From: Dryocosmus kuriphilus
Lineage: Eukaryota > Arthropoda > Insecta > Hymenoptera > Cynipidae
Direction of reading: 5' to 3'
DNA length: 64,000 bases
Assembly: GCA_038277395.1 (NCBI GenBank)
Contig: CM076193.1
Span: 72,992,252-73,056,251, forward strand
This document shows, piece by piece, positions 46,168 to 58,143 of this stretch. A program made the translations under genes and the position numbers. Under the pieces are notes generated by a model, which worked only from the letters and a program-made list of their open reading frames with translations, had not been told where the DNA came from and did not search any database. Every line of letters begins with the position of its first letter. Position 1 is the first letter of the stretch.

Positions 46168-47239
46168 ATGGTGGCCTGTTCTATGTGTAACGAGTTGATC
46201 ACGAGAGGGGTCTCTGACTCACTTGCTTGTGGAAAGTGTGGTGCTTTGGCGCACCCAAATTGTTTGAAACTGCCGAGTAAAGATCTCTCGAGAATTAAAA
46301 AAAAGGAGAAAGCATGGTTTGTTCAAGTTGCTCAGTGACCACTAGAGGAGAAAATTCTTTGAATAATTTGCATGTTCGAAAACCGTCAAGCACTTCCTCA
46401 ACAGCTGATGATATTGGATGTACCTCAGGAGCGGCGTCAGTGGCTCTCGTGCCTGGAGTCGAGGCAGCTATAGTTGATGCGGTTACAAAATGTCACGAGG
46501 CGGGTCTGGCGCAGATGAAAGCTTTGTTTGAAACATTTAAGTATGATCAGACCACATTCAATAAATCTCTTGACACTTCTATTAAGGCAATGAAGGATGA
46601 CATCATTAACAACGCAAAGCGGATTTCGGTACTAGAGGAAACAACCGCCTCAAATGTGACTGATATCAACAATATTCTAGTGTCAAAAAGAATGTGCATG
46701 ATAGTCAATCAATTCTAGAATCCAAAATCGAAGGCCTGACCCTAAAATGCAGTAATCTAGAGCAAGCTGCCCTCTGCAAGACTTCGGAGTTCCATGGTTT
46801 TTCAGTAAGGGAGGGGGAGGACCTTTCAGCTACCATCTGTCTTATTGCTGCTACCTTTGAGGTGTCGCTCACTAAGGAGGATCTGTCAACGGTATACAGC
46901 CTCAGATCTGCGAACTACACTGCTTCTCGTCATTCGCTCCCTCCTATCATATTAGCCACCTTTAATTCTCAAGCTGTTTGCAAGAATTTACTTGAACTAA
47001 GTAAAAGAAAGCATGGGCTCTCGACTAAACTTATTGGTTGGAGTGAGGATCGAGCATTGTACATCAGGGAGTCGCTCACTAAGTACAACCGGCAGATCTA
47101 CAATGCTGCGCTGGAACTAAGAAAAAATAATAAAATAAAATACCTGTGGATTGCGGGTGGCAAGCTTTTTTGCCGTAAATCTGATGGTGCGCCAAGAATT
47201 TTTCTTGCCCTGGTTCGGGACTTGGATGCTCTTCGATAA
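46168..47239 (+). pseudogene. CR1-like LINE ORF1: PHD-like zinc finger, coiled coil, baculovirus-FP-like domain
   Basis: The ATG at 46,168 starts VACSMCNELITRGVSDSLAC, GKCGALAHPNCLKL, and W-F-CSSC: Cys pairs and a His spaced as a PHD finger. A 1-nt frameshift at about 46,317 falls inside the last Cys pair. The next frame (46,314-46,718) is Ser/Thr-rich, then a coiled coil (SIKAMKDDIINNAKRISVLE). A second frameshift near 46,695 leads into 46,694-47,239, with EFHGFSVREGEDLSATICLI, SANYTASRHSLPPIILATF, LTKYNRQIYNAALELRKN and KYLWIAGGKLFCRK, which is the FP-like nucleic-acid-binding domain seen in many insect LINE ORF1 proteins. Two single-base changes are all that separates it from an open frame. 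Confidence 0.8.
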
Positions 47240-47790
47240 TCTCGTCGTAAGAAGAAAATATTCCCCATTTTATTCCTGGGGAATATGGTTGCCAGTAATT
47301 ATATTTTGTATACTGATGGTTATTTATTTTACTTATTTTTTAACTTTACATATTCTATATTGTTTTGATGCTGTGATAAGAAAACTGGCAATTATTATTG
47401 AACTTATTTTATGTATTTCGAAATGGCTTTACTTGCGAGCGTTAGATAATTTTATTTTTCTTTTAATTCCACGGTTATACTTACTTAGTGAATTAATTCA
47501 TTTTGCCGATAAGATTACGACGCTCTGGTCAGATGAAATGTTAACTTCTGTTATGTTTTTCTTGCTCAGGTATATTTCTTATGCACACTTTTTTGTACTT
47601 TTTTCTATATGTTATCATATTTGGTACAGCCTATTTCAGACCTGCATTCTAAACATCATTGTTTCTTACTTGTGGTCTGCTCTAAGGAACTGGAAGGTTC
47701 TTATGTTAATTACCTATTATTGCAGGGCTCTCTTTTCTTTTTTTGTAGTTGCCCTATATATGGTATTGTCTCCTCCTTTTGTAAGACTTG

Positions 47791-50619
47791 ATGGCCTTTC
47801 TTAATATATGTCATGTCAATGCTCAATCCCTGCCTGCACACTTTGATGAGTTTGCTGATTATTTTGGTCGGAGATCGTTTCATATTATAACTGTTTCTGA
47901 AACTTGGCTCAAGCCTCAATTTGATTCTTCTAATTTTAGCCTTAATAATTACTCACATTTCAGAAAAGATAGGGAGTCTCATAGAGGTGGTGGAGTGTGC
48001 GTATATGTTCATAATGATTTAAAGGGTAAAATCTTACACGCCAGTTCTGAAACCGCCATACCTACTACTGAATTTTTATTCGTTGACGTTTTTCAATCTC
48101 GTGAACGTATACTTTTTGGGGTTGTTTATAAACCGCCCAATGCTGGTTTTGGTAATAAATTTAAGACAGTGCTTTGTGAATACACGATTAATTATAATAA
48201 TGTTATAATTACCGGGGACTTCAATACTAACTTAAATATTCGCTCCAACCAATCCAATTACCTTACTCCGTTCATCAATTCAACTGGCTTATCTATAGTA
48301 CCTCATGGATCTACACACAAATCCGGAATGTCTAGTACACGAATTGACCGTATGGTGGTGGAAGACCTAACTAAAGTACAATATTATTCTCAACACACAG
48401 TTCCCCTTCTGTCCAACCATGATCTTATTCAAATACATTACAATTTTAATTCATATATAAACTCAGCACCGTGTTTAAAAAAATTCAGAAACCTAAGTAA
48501 AATTGATGAGGATAGATTGTTCACTATTCTCTCTGAAGCTGATTAGAGAAGTGTATTTTCTGATAGAAACTTAAATTCAAAAGTAGAAAAACTCAATAAT
48601 ATATTAATTTCAACATTTAATGTAGTGGCCCCGATACATTTTCAGGCGAGGAAAAAAACTTGTCCGTGGATATCGGAAGAGATTAAAGTTCTCAGTAAGG
48701 AGAGAAACAGAAAGTATTTACAGGCTAGGAGGACTAATGACAGGGAACGTTGGAAGGAATTCCGTGCCCTCAGGAATTTGGTTCAAACTAAGATAAGGGA
48801 CTCTAAAAATAAATATAACTATAGTGCAATTGTTAACAAGAGTAAGGACGAAAATATCTGGAAGGTCCTTCGGCGGCTTGGAATTATTCCCTCTCAGAAT
48901 CAAACCTTTGATCAGAACTACCCGGTAAATGACTTTATGAAACGTTTCTTGATTGAGCCTCTACCAATTGATAATGCTCTCCTATCCAGTGAAGTACCTC
49001 CCTTTGATGATTCTAAGTTTTACTTCTCTTATATTGGGGCAGACTCTCTGCTTCCGGTAATTGCCAAGATAACCTCAGGGGCTATTGGCATTGATGGTAT
49101 CGCGATTAAAATGGTTAAACTCTCTCTTCGTGTGATACTTCCTGTTCTACTTCATATTTACCATTTTTCTCTACAGCTTGGAATTTTTCCCTGTAGTTGG
49201 AAACAAGCACTGATTCGCCCTATTCCTAAGATCACTAATCCTTCAGCTCTGACAGACTTTCGTCCTATTTCTATCCTCAGCGCATTAGCTAAGCCTCTTG
49301 AGAAAATAGTGGATAACCAGTTGAATGAATATTTGGATAAGCACAACCTGTTTGATCCTTTTCAGTCTGGATTCCGGAGTGAGCACAGCACCATCACTGC
49401 CTCCCTTAAGTTTAGTGTTGATTTAAAAGCTACAATTGATAAAAATGAAGTAACGATTGTTGTATATTTTGATCTCTCCAAAGCGTTTGAGTTGGTTAAC
49501 CATGCCCTTTTAATCCAAAAATTAAAAAACCTTAATATCTCTAACAGTGCTATTAATTGGCTTAAATCTTACTTAAGTAATCGCCTACAATGTGTAGCAA
49601 ACAGTGATGGTCTTTGCTCTGACTGAAATGAGGTGAGGAGTGGAGTTCCCCAGGGCTCAATACTTGGCCCCAAATTGTTTAATGTGTTTACATGTGACTT
49701 TTCAGCTGTTTTACGATACTGTAAATATCACCTTTTTGCTGATGATAGCAAAATATACCTTTCTGGGCCACTTAGTAGCCTTAGGGATTTACTTCAAATG
49801 GTACAGGAAGATATTATTAACGTCTACAACTGGGTAGTATCTAATGGTTTGAACCTCAATCCAAAAAAAATTCATGCTTTGCTTGTTGGATCCTCCACTC
49901 ATAATCCATCTAAAGTTCTGGATTCTTTCCCACCTTTGTGCTTAAATGGTCTTGTTATTGAGTTCTCTGATTCTGTCAAGGATCTTGGTTTGATATTCAA
50001 TAGGACTCTTACTTGGAACGAACATATTGAACTAATATCACGTAAAACCTTTAGAACTTTACATCAGCTTAGTCGGAGTAGGGACTCATTGCCTACAGCT
50101 GCGCGAATCCACCTTGTCAAAGCCCTGATTTTCCCTTATTTTGATTATGGGTGTGTGGTATATGATGGAAACTCTGATGATGTTAATTGCAAACTCGAAC
50201 GTGCTCTCAATGCCTGCATCCGTTTTATCTATAACTCGTCCAAATTCGATCATATTTCTGAGTATAGGGAAAGAGCTGGTTTTATGACAGTTGCCAAAAG
50301 AAGACAATATTTTATGGGTAATTTGTTGTACATAATCTTTAAAAATGAAAAGCCTGTATATTTATTGGAATTTTTTTTACGGGATAACATGAACCTTCCA
50401 GGTCAACCTGGGCTGCGCGATAGAGGTCGTACGCTAGCTATAACTGCTCATGGAACATGTTTAATGCAAAAATCTTTTGTAATTAGAGGGAGGCGACTTT
50501 GGAATAAACTACCGTACATGATTCGTAATGCGCCGACAGTATCTACATTTAAAAATATGTTGTCTGAATTTCTAAAATCTATAGGTACACCTTTATTTAA
50601 TATAACTCTATGGACTTAG
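47791..50619 (+). pseudogene. CR1-like LINE ORF2: endonuclease and reverse transcriptase, two premature stops
   Basis: One frame runs from the ATG at 47,791 to 50,619 with only two internal stops: TAG at 48,544-48,546 and TGA at 49,624-49,626. The endonuclease holds FLNICHVNAQSLPAHFDEF, ITVSETWL, VIITGDFNTNL and LLSNHDLIQI. The RT holds ALIRPIPKI, the FQSGFRSEHSTITA block, IVVYFDLSKAFELVNHALL (motif A), EVRSGVPQGSILGPKLFNVF (motif B) and CKYHLFADDSKIYLS (the F-A-D-D box). The C-terminus ends RGRRLWNKLPYMIRNAPTVS then FKNMLSEFLKS. All catalytic residues are in place; motif A has Glu in the usual AFD position (AFE). Both stops fit single G to A changes of TGG. The TTG at 47,788 is not needed as a start. 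Confidence 0.9.
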
Positions 50620-50977
50620 CCTGTATCTGTATCTCGCTCTATTATGTTCAGTTCCATCATGAGGTGTGATAATGTTTTTCTTTTTTCTACTTATATCTTA
50701 AGATAATTTACCTACTGTGCCTTTCTTAAATCAGATTTATGCAAATTTTACAGCATATACTCACATGAACTTACTTACTTTCTGTATAATCGATTATTGG
50801 CGTTAAATGTACGTACATTAATATTAAGCCAGGGTTCTAAACATTTACACTATACTCTAGATTCTACATCTATGTATATCATATTATGTGTATACTCTGT
50901 TTAGCTCGTAAAGGTGCTTTATAGCCCTGTGAGCTTTTTTTTTTCTCAATAAAAAAAAAAAAAAAAAAAAAAAAAAT

Positions 50978-51359
50978 TGTTCAAACTGTTTGCTTAGATG
51001 GATTAATACTGTTTTCAATAATTTTTTCATAAAATATTCAAATAATAATATACACAGATTCTTCTTAAAGGATTGATTATCGATGAAATTGTTATCTTTT
51101 CGATAATAAAATTGTTACTATTTTAAATTGTTATAGAAAATATTATCAAATATCTTTTAAAAAAGTTCAAAGTGTATTTATACGGTTTTGAGGTCATGTT
51201 TGTGAAAATTTAATATCAATGCTTGTGTTAGATGAATTTTATTGAAACGAGCGGTCTCAAAGTCTATAAACATAATTCAAACTGTGTTTCAGGGAAGGTG
51301 TATCAGCGATACTCACTTTCAAACCATAGGTATAATTAATAATTATCGATTGTTTCAGG
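50978..51359 (+). other. AT-rich sequence, probably intronic to the following gene relic
   Basis: No frame. It ends in ATTGTTTCAG, a good splice acceptor. Confidence 0.4.
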
Positions 51360-53443
51360 TTCTCAAAAATCAAATAAAAGAGACGCGAGTGAAAAATTAG
51401 ATGATGTCAACAAGAGTAAATCACCTGCCCGTGAACACTCACATGAAAATGTGATGAAGGAAAATTCGACGAACGTACTGGAACAGTCAACTGCCAATGC
51501 TTCAGGTAATAAATAAACCTTAATGTAAATTTTTACACCTTGATTTTCATACAATTTTACACTATTTATGTTTGTAGTTTCTGCGTATGAGTCAAGAGCA
51601 TCGAAGAAACTCAAGAGAAACACAGGACAAGCCTACATATCTCAGAGTGGGAAAAAACGTCGAACGGAGGAGGTTCAAACCACTTTCACCGTGTCGTTCG
51701 GACTGCGCGACGAAAATTTCAACCGAAGATCAAGATAGGATTTTCAAATCTTGCTGGGAAGAAGGAGACTATTTGAGGAGAGTAGCATACGTCACAAATC
51801 TCATCAGACTGAGACCAAAGAAAAAAGTTAGACTAAGAAGAAAACATCCGCAGAAACACTTGAAACGATTCACTGCTGAATATTATCTACGTTCAGAAGT
51901 GTTCGGCACAAAAGTTTGCAGAATTTGTTTTGAAAAGACAATTGGGGAAACAAGTTCCTTCGTGGGAGAATGTTTAAACAAAATGTTTGCATCTGTAGAA
52001 GAATCGGTTGTTCAAGATCATCGAGGACGACACAGTCCGAAGAATAAAACTCCTGCCACTCAAAGAAAAGATGTCGAAGAACACATCAATCGATTTCCCG
52101 CATACGAGAGCCATTATTCCCGGAGTCACACATCAAAAAAGTATCTACAATGCAGATTGAATGTTTCCAAGATGTACGAACTTTATAAAAACGAAACAAA
52201 TAATCCAGTCAGCCTAAAGATATATCGACAAATTTTCTCAAAAACTGGATTACGATTCAAGCCCCCACAACTCGATACGTGTCACAAGCGTGACAGTTTT
52301 CAAGCAAAGTTGAAATATGAAACGGAATCTTCGATCATAGACGAACTCAAGTAACTTCAAGGACACCATCACGATTTGGCAAGTGCAGCTTATGAGAGTA
52401 AAAAAAGGGACAAGGAAACAGCAAAATCATCGAATGGGACCTCTGTTTTCGCAGCTTTCGACTTACAACAGTGTCTGCCCACACCTCAACTCAACACTTC
52501 TATTGCGTTCTACAAAAGACAACAGAGGATCTAACGAAATCTCATCTTGTTTATATTTATTTCTTCAAGGATTGGAGTCAACTGTAATACATGTTATTCT
52601 ATATTCAGATTCCTGCGTAGGGCAAAATAAAAATTCTATTGTCGCTGCATTCCTCTCAACGTATCTATCCAGTCATCCGAACATTAAAATTGTCAATCAT
52701 AAATTTTTGGAGCCTGGATACACTCACATGGAGTGCGATTGTGATCACGCCATCATTGAGAAAGCAAAGAAAAATGCCCAGAAAACAATTGAACATCCAG
52801 ACGATTGGGTCGACTTAATTCAAAATGCGAAGACTACAAATCCGTTTGAAGTACAAATTATGGACCGAGACAAGTTTTTCAACTTTGAAAAACTTCTGCA
52901 GCAGTCACTAGTGAAACGGAAGAAAGATAAAGATGGGAACATCTTTTCCTGGCAGAGAGTAAAATGGTTGCGATATACTTCTCAACAAGGTCTCGTTCAA
53001 TACAAAGAAAATTTGAACATAGATACACCATTTCTCGAATTGAATCTGAAGATTTGATGTCTATGCTAGAGCTGCTGAGGCCAGAAGTGCGCCCTTTCTA
53101 TGAAAATTTACCTATAAAACAAAATGCCTCAAACGGGAATTTTGATCCCGACTTGCAACTATTGGATGACACCCTGAAAGATTTCGAAGATGCAGAATCT
53201 GGTTCGCAAAGTTCGAAGAAACAAAAGTCTCATGGGCAAGACTTGACTTGAAAAACACTCGAATGTTTCGCATCATCAGGAACCTGAGTCATCAAGAAAA
53301 AAGAAATCCAAATCTTCGAATGAATTCAAGAAGCTGAAAGATTTTTCTTTAACAGAACCAAAGAAGGAAAACGAATCAACCAACGCTAGACGATCTACAC
53401 GAGACAGACCAAAAACTCATGACAAATTCTTCCAGTATTATTA
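51360..53443 (+). pseudogene. DUF7869-type arthropod transposon-associated gene, spliced, broken
   Basis: An exon at 51,360-51,505 lies between TTGTTTCAG and GGTAATA and codes for a Ser/Lys-rich stretch. After a ~75-bp intron (acceptor TTTGTAG at about 51,578) the next exon enters with SRASKKLKRNTGQAYISQSG, shifts frame to 51,587-52,354 (CWEEGDYLRRVAYVTNLI, RSEVFGTKVCRICFEKTIGE) and reaches a TAA at 52,352. In the same frame the text FDLQQCLPTPQLNTSIAFYK continues. Then, with a deletion and shift, 52,500-53,057 gives GSNEISSCLYLFLQGLE, DSCVGQNKNSIVAAFLSTYL, HKFLEPGYTHMECDCDHAII and PDDWVDLIQNA; a final shift leads to MLELLRPEVRPFYENLPI. These are the landmarks of the DUF7869 family, widespread in arthropods in many copies. 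Its biochemical role is unknown to me. No terminal repeats were found; it is dead here. Confidence 0.75.
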
Positions 53444-55476
53444 GCTAATAGATCATCACTTTGTACTATTTAAAATATGTCAATTTTTACCAAAGGTCTT
53501 CATATTTGAAATGTTTTTCGTATCTTTATATTCGAAATGTTCACAAAGAAAGGGTTTCATCTTTTTCTTGTTTTTGTGGAAGCCTTTAAACTCAAAACAT
53601 TTTTCCAGAACGATGAGAAAAGGAATCATTTTCGTTCTTAACTAGTCACTATAGACTTAGTACATTATTTTCTTCGTTATTGTTCTATAGAAATATCAAT
53701 GTGATTGAAAAAAAGGACCAAAGTCTTTTACTGATCTTAGGCCGGATCGGCAACAGGTAACCTTCCATTTTTCTGCATTTCTAGTTTTTCTTGAAGTCAA
53801 AAAAAGTTCAAAACTTGTACTCCTACACATATTGCCAACTTCTGATACTATTCGATTACAAAAAGGGCTTATGTATAAATATATGAGTTGTGAACTATCT
53901 TTCAAGAATCAATGTTCATTAAAATGATAAAATTTGTCCAAATTTTTTTACTTGCAATTGAAGTTTTTATTTAGTTTTTCATTTCCTACATCCTATTATT
54001 TTATAGATACTCTAGATTCCTCTAACTTGATTGCTCCAAGTTAATAATTTGACAGTAATGGAAATTTCAGAACTCATTTTATTTGTAATGAATCTAAATA
54101 CAATAAAGAATTTTTATCAATTTTCGTTTCATCGCTTGTATAATACTTTTTGAATTCACACACTAAAATATAATTTGTTAATCTTACCAACACATTGTGC
54201 GGAAAATTCTTGAATGAAAAATATTTCGAATTTTGAATTGAACTTTTCATATTTCAATTTTTTATCGATGAAAAATAATTTACTAACTGTTTCAACACCG
54301 CAGAAATAGCAGATTTCAAACAGTAATCAGTTATGCCGGGAAGTCACAGAAGTAATGGGTTATGCCAAGAAAAGTTGACTTATTCGGTTCCGAAATATTA
54401 GAAATACAGCAAAAATATGACATTTGACTATTCCTACCCATATTCATCTTAAAGATAAGTATCTTCGCATGTCATTTACAGTGTTAACTCAATTTCGGAA
54501 AAAAGTGACTTTATCGGTTATGCCGGGAAGGCACAGAATTAATTTATTAGCCAGAAAACTATCTGCTAATAACTGCTGTTTGAAATGTACTTGGCGTTCT
54601 TTGATTTACTTTTCCCCTCTAGGTTTAAATTTTTTTCTTTTTTCATTGACGTCAGATATTTTAAAAGGATTCTACTCACAGTCAAGTTTCTAGTCAGTTT
54701 TTGTTTGTTTTGAACTAAACAAAGAACTTAGAACAATTAAGCAGGAATAATTCAGGCGCTGACCCATAGGCTTGCCACCTGAACCTTAGGGTAGGTCTCA
54801 ACTTGCCGCTAAGCTTGTCTATTCCACCTGCATTCCAGACTTAATGATCTTAAATTTAGCGGATTATCTCAACTTGAGATTTTTTTCCTAATTTCATTTA
54901 ATAAAAATAAGATCAGGAGCAACCTCATCATGATTAATCAATAAGTTAACCTGATTAATTTCTTTAAATATTAAACGGAAATGTTTAATCGGAAATCATT
55001 TAGGCGCTGGACCATGGGCTTGCCACCTGCACTTCGTGCAATTAATTTCGCGATAACACACGATCACGGGTAACTTAGATTAACTTTTTTTGAGCTCTCG
55101 ATAGTTTAAGCTTCTCTATCAGACATCATTTCTCTCGGTAAATCTTACTGGTGTTTTTTTTTCTCAACTTTCAATGCCTTGAAATTTATATGTAAGCTCG
55201 TGTAGTAAAATAAATCAAAGTGGTGTTTGTTAACGTAACATGTTGGCCTCCAGCTTATTTGTGGTTGGGCGAACCTCTCCCCTAAAATAAGAGTCAATAT
55301 AACCCCTTTTTTGTATTTCGTTAGCCTCTAAATCTGTTAATAGCGAGACAATCGTAATGTGTTTCGAACTTCGCTACTGACTGGCGCCCATGATCAATTT
55401 TGAAAGATTAAAGTAGAATTCGAACTTTGCCATTCAGTGTGGGGTAATTATTTCAGGAAGCTAAGATTCCCCGCAC
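53444..55476. other. No gene recognised; two short repeat families
   Basis: GTTATGCCGGGAAG(T/G)CACAGAA occurs at 54,332 and 54,517. A ~30-bp block is repeated at 54,757 and 55,002 (separate entry). The stretch 55,240-55,476 lies where the end of the 5' LTR and primer-binding site of the errantivirus-like element should be, but shows neither clearly. Confidence 0.4.
54757..55035. repeat. Direct repeat of about 30 bp, 245 bp apart
   Basis: GGCGCTGACCCATAGGCTTG, CCACCTGAAC at 54,757 and GGCGCTGGACCATGGGCTTG, CCACCTGCAC at 55,002. Confidence 0.6.
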
Positions 55477-57097
55477 AATTTATTTGGCCCAACGTAACGT
55501 AGACATTTATTCAAGTAAATCATTCTTCTATAATTGATTACTCGTACAAACTAACATCAGACCGCTTTGCGCGACGTTTCCAGTGGGCAAAATGCTAAGT
55601 TAATTTAGCAACTAAGGATTTTTAATTAATAATTGCGTGGAATTTATCAGTCGTAAATTCCCAATAATTTACCAATTTTCGGTAGGCAAGTGTGATTTGT
55701 TTTTCCTTCGGGGCAAAACCACTAATGGAGAGAGACTAAACAGGGCGAGAGCACACATCAAAAGAACAGGATATTAAAGGATATGATAATTCATTACCTG
55801 TTTAAACGGCGACCCTCAGGGTAACTTACCCTTGGGCCAGGATACGAAACTGCATCACTCCCTCGTTCAACCCGTCACTCCCGGCAAAACGCTTCGCGCT
55901 TATCATCCCGAAATTTAATCACAATTTTTCTTGCGCTCACCTTAAATCTCCCTTCTCGCGCCGTTTACGCAAATCAGGGTTCTTGGCTAGTTATGTAGTA
56001 TTTACCACACGCAGAAGGATTGCACACATTTAAGATGTCGGTTCACCACACAACGCGTTTTTGGTAACTAACGCCCCAAAAACCTTCACTTGCCGTATTA
56101 AGCCTTTTTCTTGTTTGGATCTAATCCTTCAGGGCGACAATGCACGACACGACGCGCGCGAGGAAAACCGGACGGAGCGAGGGACACATCGCTAGTATTC
56201 CCTATTCCTATCGGACTTCTTACCTAGCAAAGTAAGAAAGCTGGTCGACGAATGCTGGTGAGACGGGACCCGAATCATCCTCGTACCCTCATACCACCAA
56301 TGTCGTCTATAACAAAATTGGAAACCTTACTAGTTATTGATAATCCAGTTATAGACAACATTCTAATCAGTTGAATTGCTTAACTATAATGTTGGTAGAC
56401 CATTTGATTACCAGTGCCGAAAATATTTAACTGAATATTAGTTTAAACAATTGCAGCGTCAATTTTGTCTTTTGTTTAAAATTTATAGTAATGATGTGCA
56501 GGTGAGTTTCTGTGTAATTAATTTATTAAGTGTGACTCTATGTATTTTCATGCTTGTTAGCAATCGAATCCATCTACCAACGATTGATCAACAATATCGG
56601 TTCTTTCGACTAGGGGTAGATGTATTGATTGATATCGATTGCTGAGATACCGATCAATAATGAATACTCTCTAAATTTAATAATTAGGTGCCTGGAGTAA
56701 AGTTAAAGATGTTACCTGAATAAACTGTCACTGTTTATCAACAATTTTCATTGTTAATCAACAATTTACAGGCGCCTTTGGGACTCGAAAGTATCCGGAT
56801 GGTATGAAGGCTAGGAAGTGGCATTAGTCGTTAGGCGCGGAAAGGAGTATGGCACGCGCTACCGCTCATCAGCACTGACACCTGGTATAGCCCGGTCATT
56901 GTCTTGTGACTCTATTGTATCTACTTAGCCCCTCTCTCTCTGTTGCATTAGCCTAATAGTCTTAGGTACGCTAGTGTATTAGCACGGGAGGCGCAACCAC
57001 GTCTGCCACGGCCATGCATTTATCCTTGTGTAGGTTGTGGGGACAAGAAATCGAAAAGGATTCGCAATTGCCTATCCTCACAGGACCCACCGTAACA
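55477..57097 (-). repeat. 5' LTR of the errantivirus-like element (inner end lost)
   Basis: Aligns with 36,472-38,323, lacking the ~215-bp segment of the other LTR (junction in CCTCATACCACCAATG near 56,293) and the terminal 234 bp. On the minus strand it starts TGTTACGGTGGGTCC at 57,097. The half nearest 57,097 is much more similar to the other LTR than the half near 55,477. Confidence 0.8.
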
Positions 57098-58090
57098 TAT
57101 CCTCTTTCATATTCTCCATCTCTTCCTTAATCTTTTTATCTCTTTTCCCCATTTTTCATCCCTTTTCTTCAATTCCTCTGTAATTAATGCCACCGCTTGA
57201 TTTGCTTCTATCGTTTCCCTTTGATGATTTCGATTCTCTTTTGCCCTCCTTTATCTCCTTTAATTCATCTCTCATTTCCTTAATCATCGCTAGTAATTCT
57301 ACCTGTTTTTGTCCCTTTTTCCACTCATCTTCACCTTCATTGACTGATCCCTTAAATCTTCTTTTCCCTCCTTATTTGCCGGCGACCTCAACATCATGCT
57401 TTTCTTAACAGGGCTGGCCACAAAAAATTTATCCAAACTTTCGTTTAAATCTCTTTTTCTTTTGCTCAGCGCTGAAATCGTCTCCAAATCACCTTCGCTA
57501 TGTAACCTGTCCCTTGATTTACTAACGTTTTCCCAACCTAGTTTCCTTCCCGTCGGCCTATCTTCCCCCCTCTTTTTCACCTCTGTAGCTTTAATTCCCT
57601 TCTATGGCGCGAAAAACTTTACTTCTGCATCTAACTTACTTTCAATTTTCTCTTACATCAAGCTGTCACTTTCCTCTGTCGATAAACTACTTCCCTGCTT
57701 CTCTACTCGTTCGCATCTACCCTCGCAAATGGTGACTCTGTGCTTTTTCTCGTCCTAACTCATTTAACCCTTTTACTATAATTAAATTAATTCCCCTTAT
57801 TTTTATCTGTACCTCGCTTCTCCCTTCTACGCAGGTTGCAATTAGTACCTTTATTAACCCTCCCCTTTGCACTATCCTTCTTTTACTCCCAATCACCCAC
57901 GTTATAAACCTAACTTCACTTTACTATTTCCCTAAATTAACACTTTTTACCCCCACTTATTTGTTTAATACGTTTAGCCTTACCTTATTTTCAATTACAT
58001 CATCTCCTTTTTACCGACCTTGTTTTCATTTTCACTACATTCACTCCTAAACCGCCACACCATGCACATGCCAGCCACACATCATCACCG
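57098..58090 (-). pseudogene. LINE-A copy 2, 5' part with the N-terminal half of ORF1
   Basis: TATC at 57,098-57,101 is the right copy of the target duplication. The minus-strand frame from 57,580 gives GWENVSKSRDRLHSEGDLET, SKRKRDLNESLDKFFVASPV, and a basic region. From 57,300 down it turns into a coiled coil (QVELLAMIKEMRDELKEIKE) that is still open, apart from one stop, at the junction. The sequence up to about 58,090 is presumably LINE 5' UTR and earlier ORF1. With the LTR element and one TATC removed, the coiled coil continues in phase into 36,233 and below. Confidence 0.75.
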
Positions 58091-58143
58091 CACACATACA
58101 ACCGTTTAGTAGTAAGTATTAACCAGCTATTTATACCAATTGT

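Larger units (their letters stand above)
46000..50977 (+). mobile_element. CR1-like LINE, nearly full length, inserted in the errantivirus-like element
   Basis: Plus strand: a 5' UTR (5' limit uncertain), ORF1 with a PHD-like finger and a baculovirus-FP-like domain, a 550-bp spacer, ORF2 with endonuclease and RT, a 3' UTR, AATAAA directly joined to a 27-nt A tail (50,951-50,977). It runs opposite to the host LTR element. No clear target duplication: GTTCAAACTGTTTGC after the tail has no match I could find at the 5' side. It is the best-preserved retrotransposon in the window. Confidence 0.88.
36238..57097 (-). mobile_element. Errantivirus-like (Ty3/gypsy with env) endogenous element, minus strand, with nested insertions
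   Basis: The element is bounded by long direct repeats (36,238-38,323 and 55,477-57,097). On the plus strand it runs from AGTTACATACCC to CACCGTAACA, so the outer ends carry the short inverted repeat GTTAC/GTAAC, and TATC flanks it. Read on the minus strand the order is LTR, (insertions), gag, protease, RT/RNase H, linker, integrase, env, purine-rich tract, LTR. It is heavily decayed: frameshifts in every gene, an internal RT deletion, and insertion of a CR1-like LINE and of a DUF7869-type gene in its 5' half. The total of 20.9 kb is about twice the normal size because of these insertions and unusually long LTRs. Confidence 0.85.

Noticed and set aside
47151..47804. 217-codon hydrophobic plus-strand frame between ORF1 and ORF2 of the CR1-like LINE, resembling a multi-span membrane protein
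   Set aside because: It overlaps the end of ORF1 in another frame and fills a T-rich spacer. Its Phe/Leu/Ile/Tyr content follows from base composition, and LINEs of this type carry no such gene.
55370..55395. CTGGCGCCCATG, considered as a tRNA-Lys primer-binding site
   Set aside because: It reads TGGCGCCCA on the plus strand while the LTR element is on the minus strand, and it is about 90 bp from the LTR edge.
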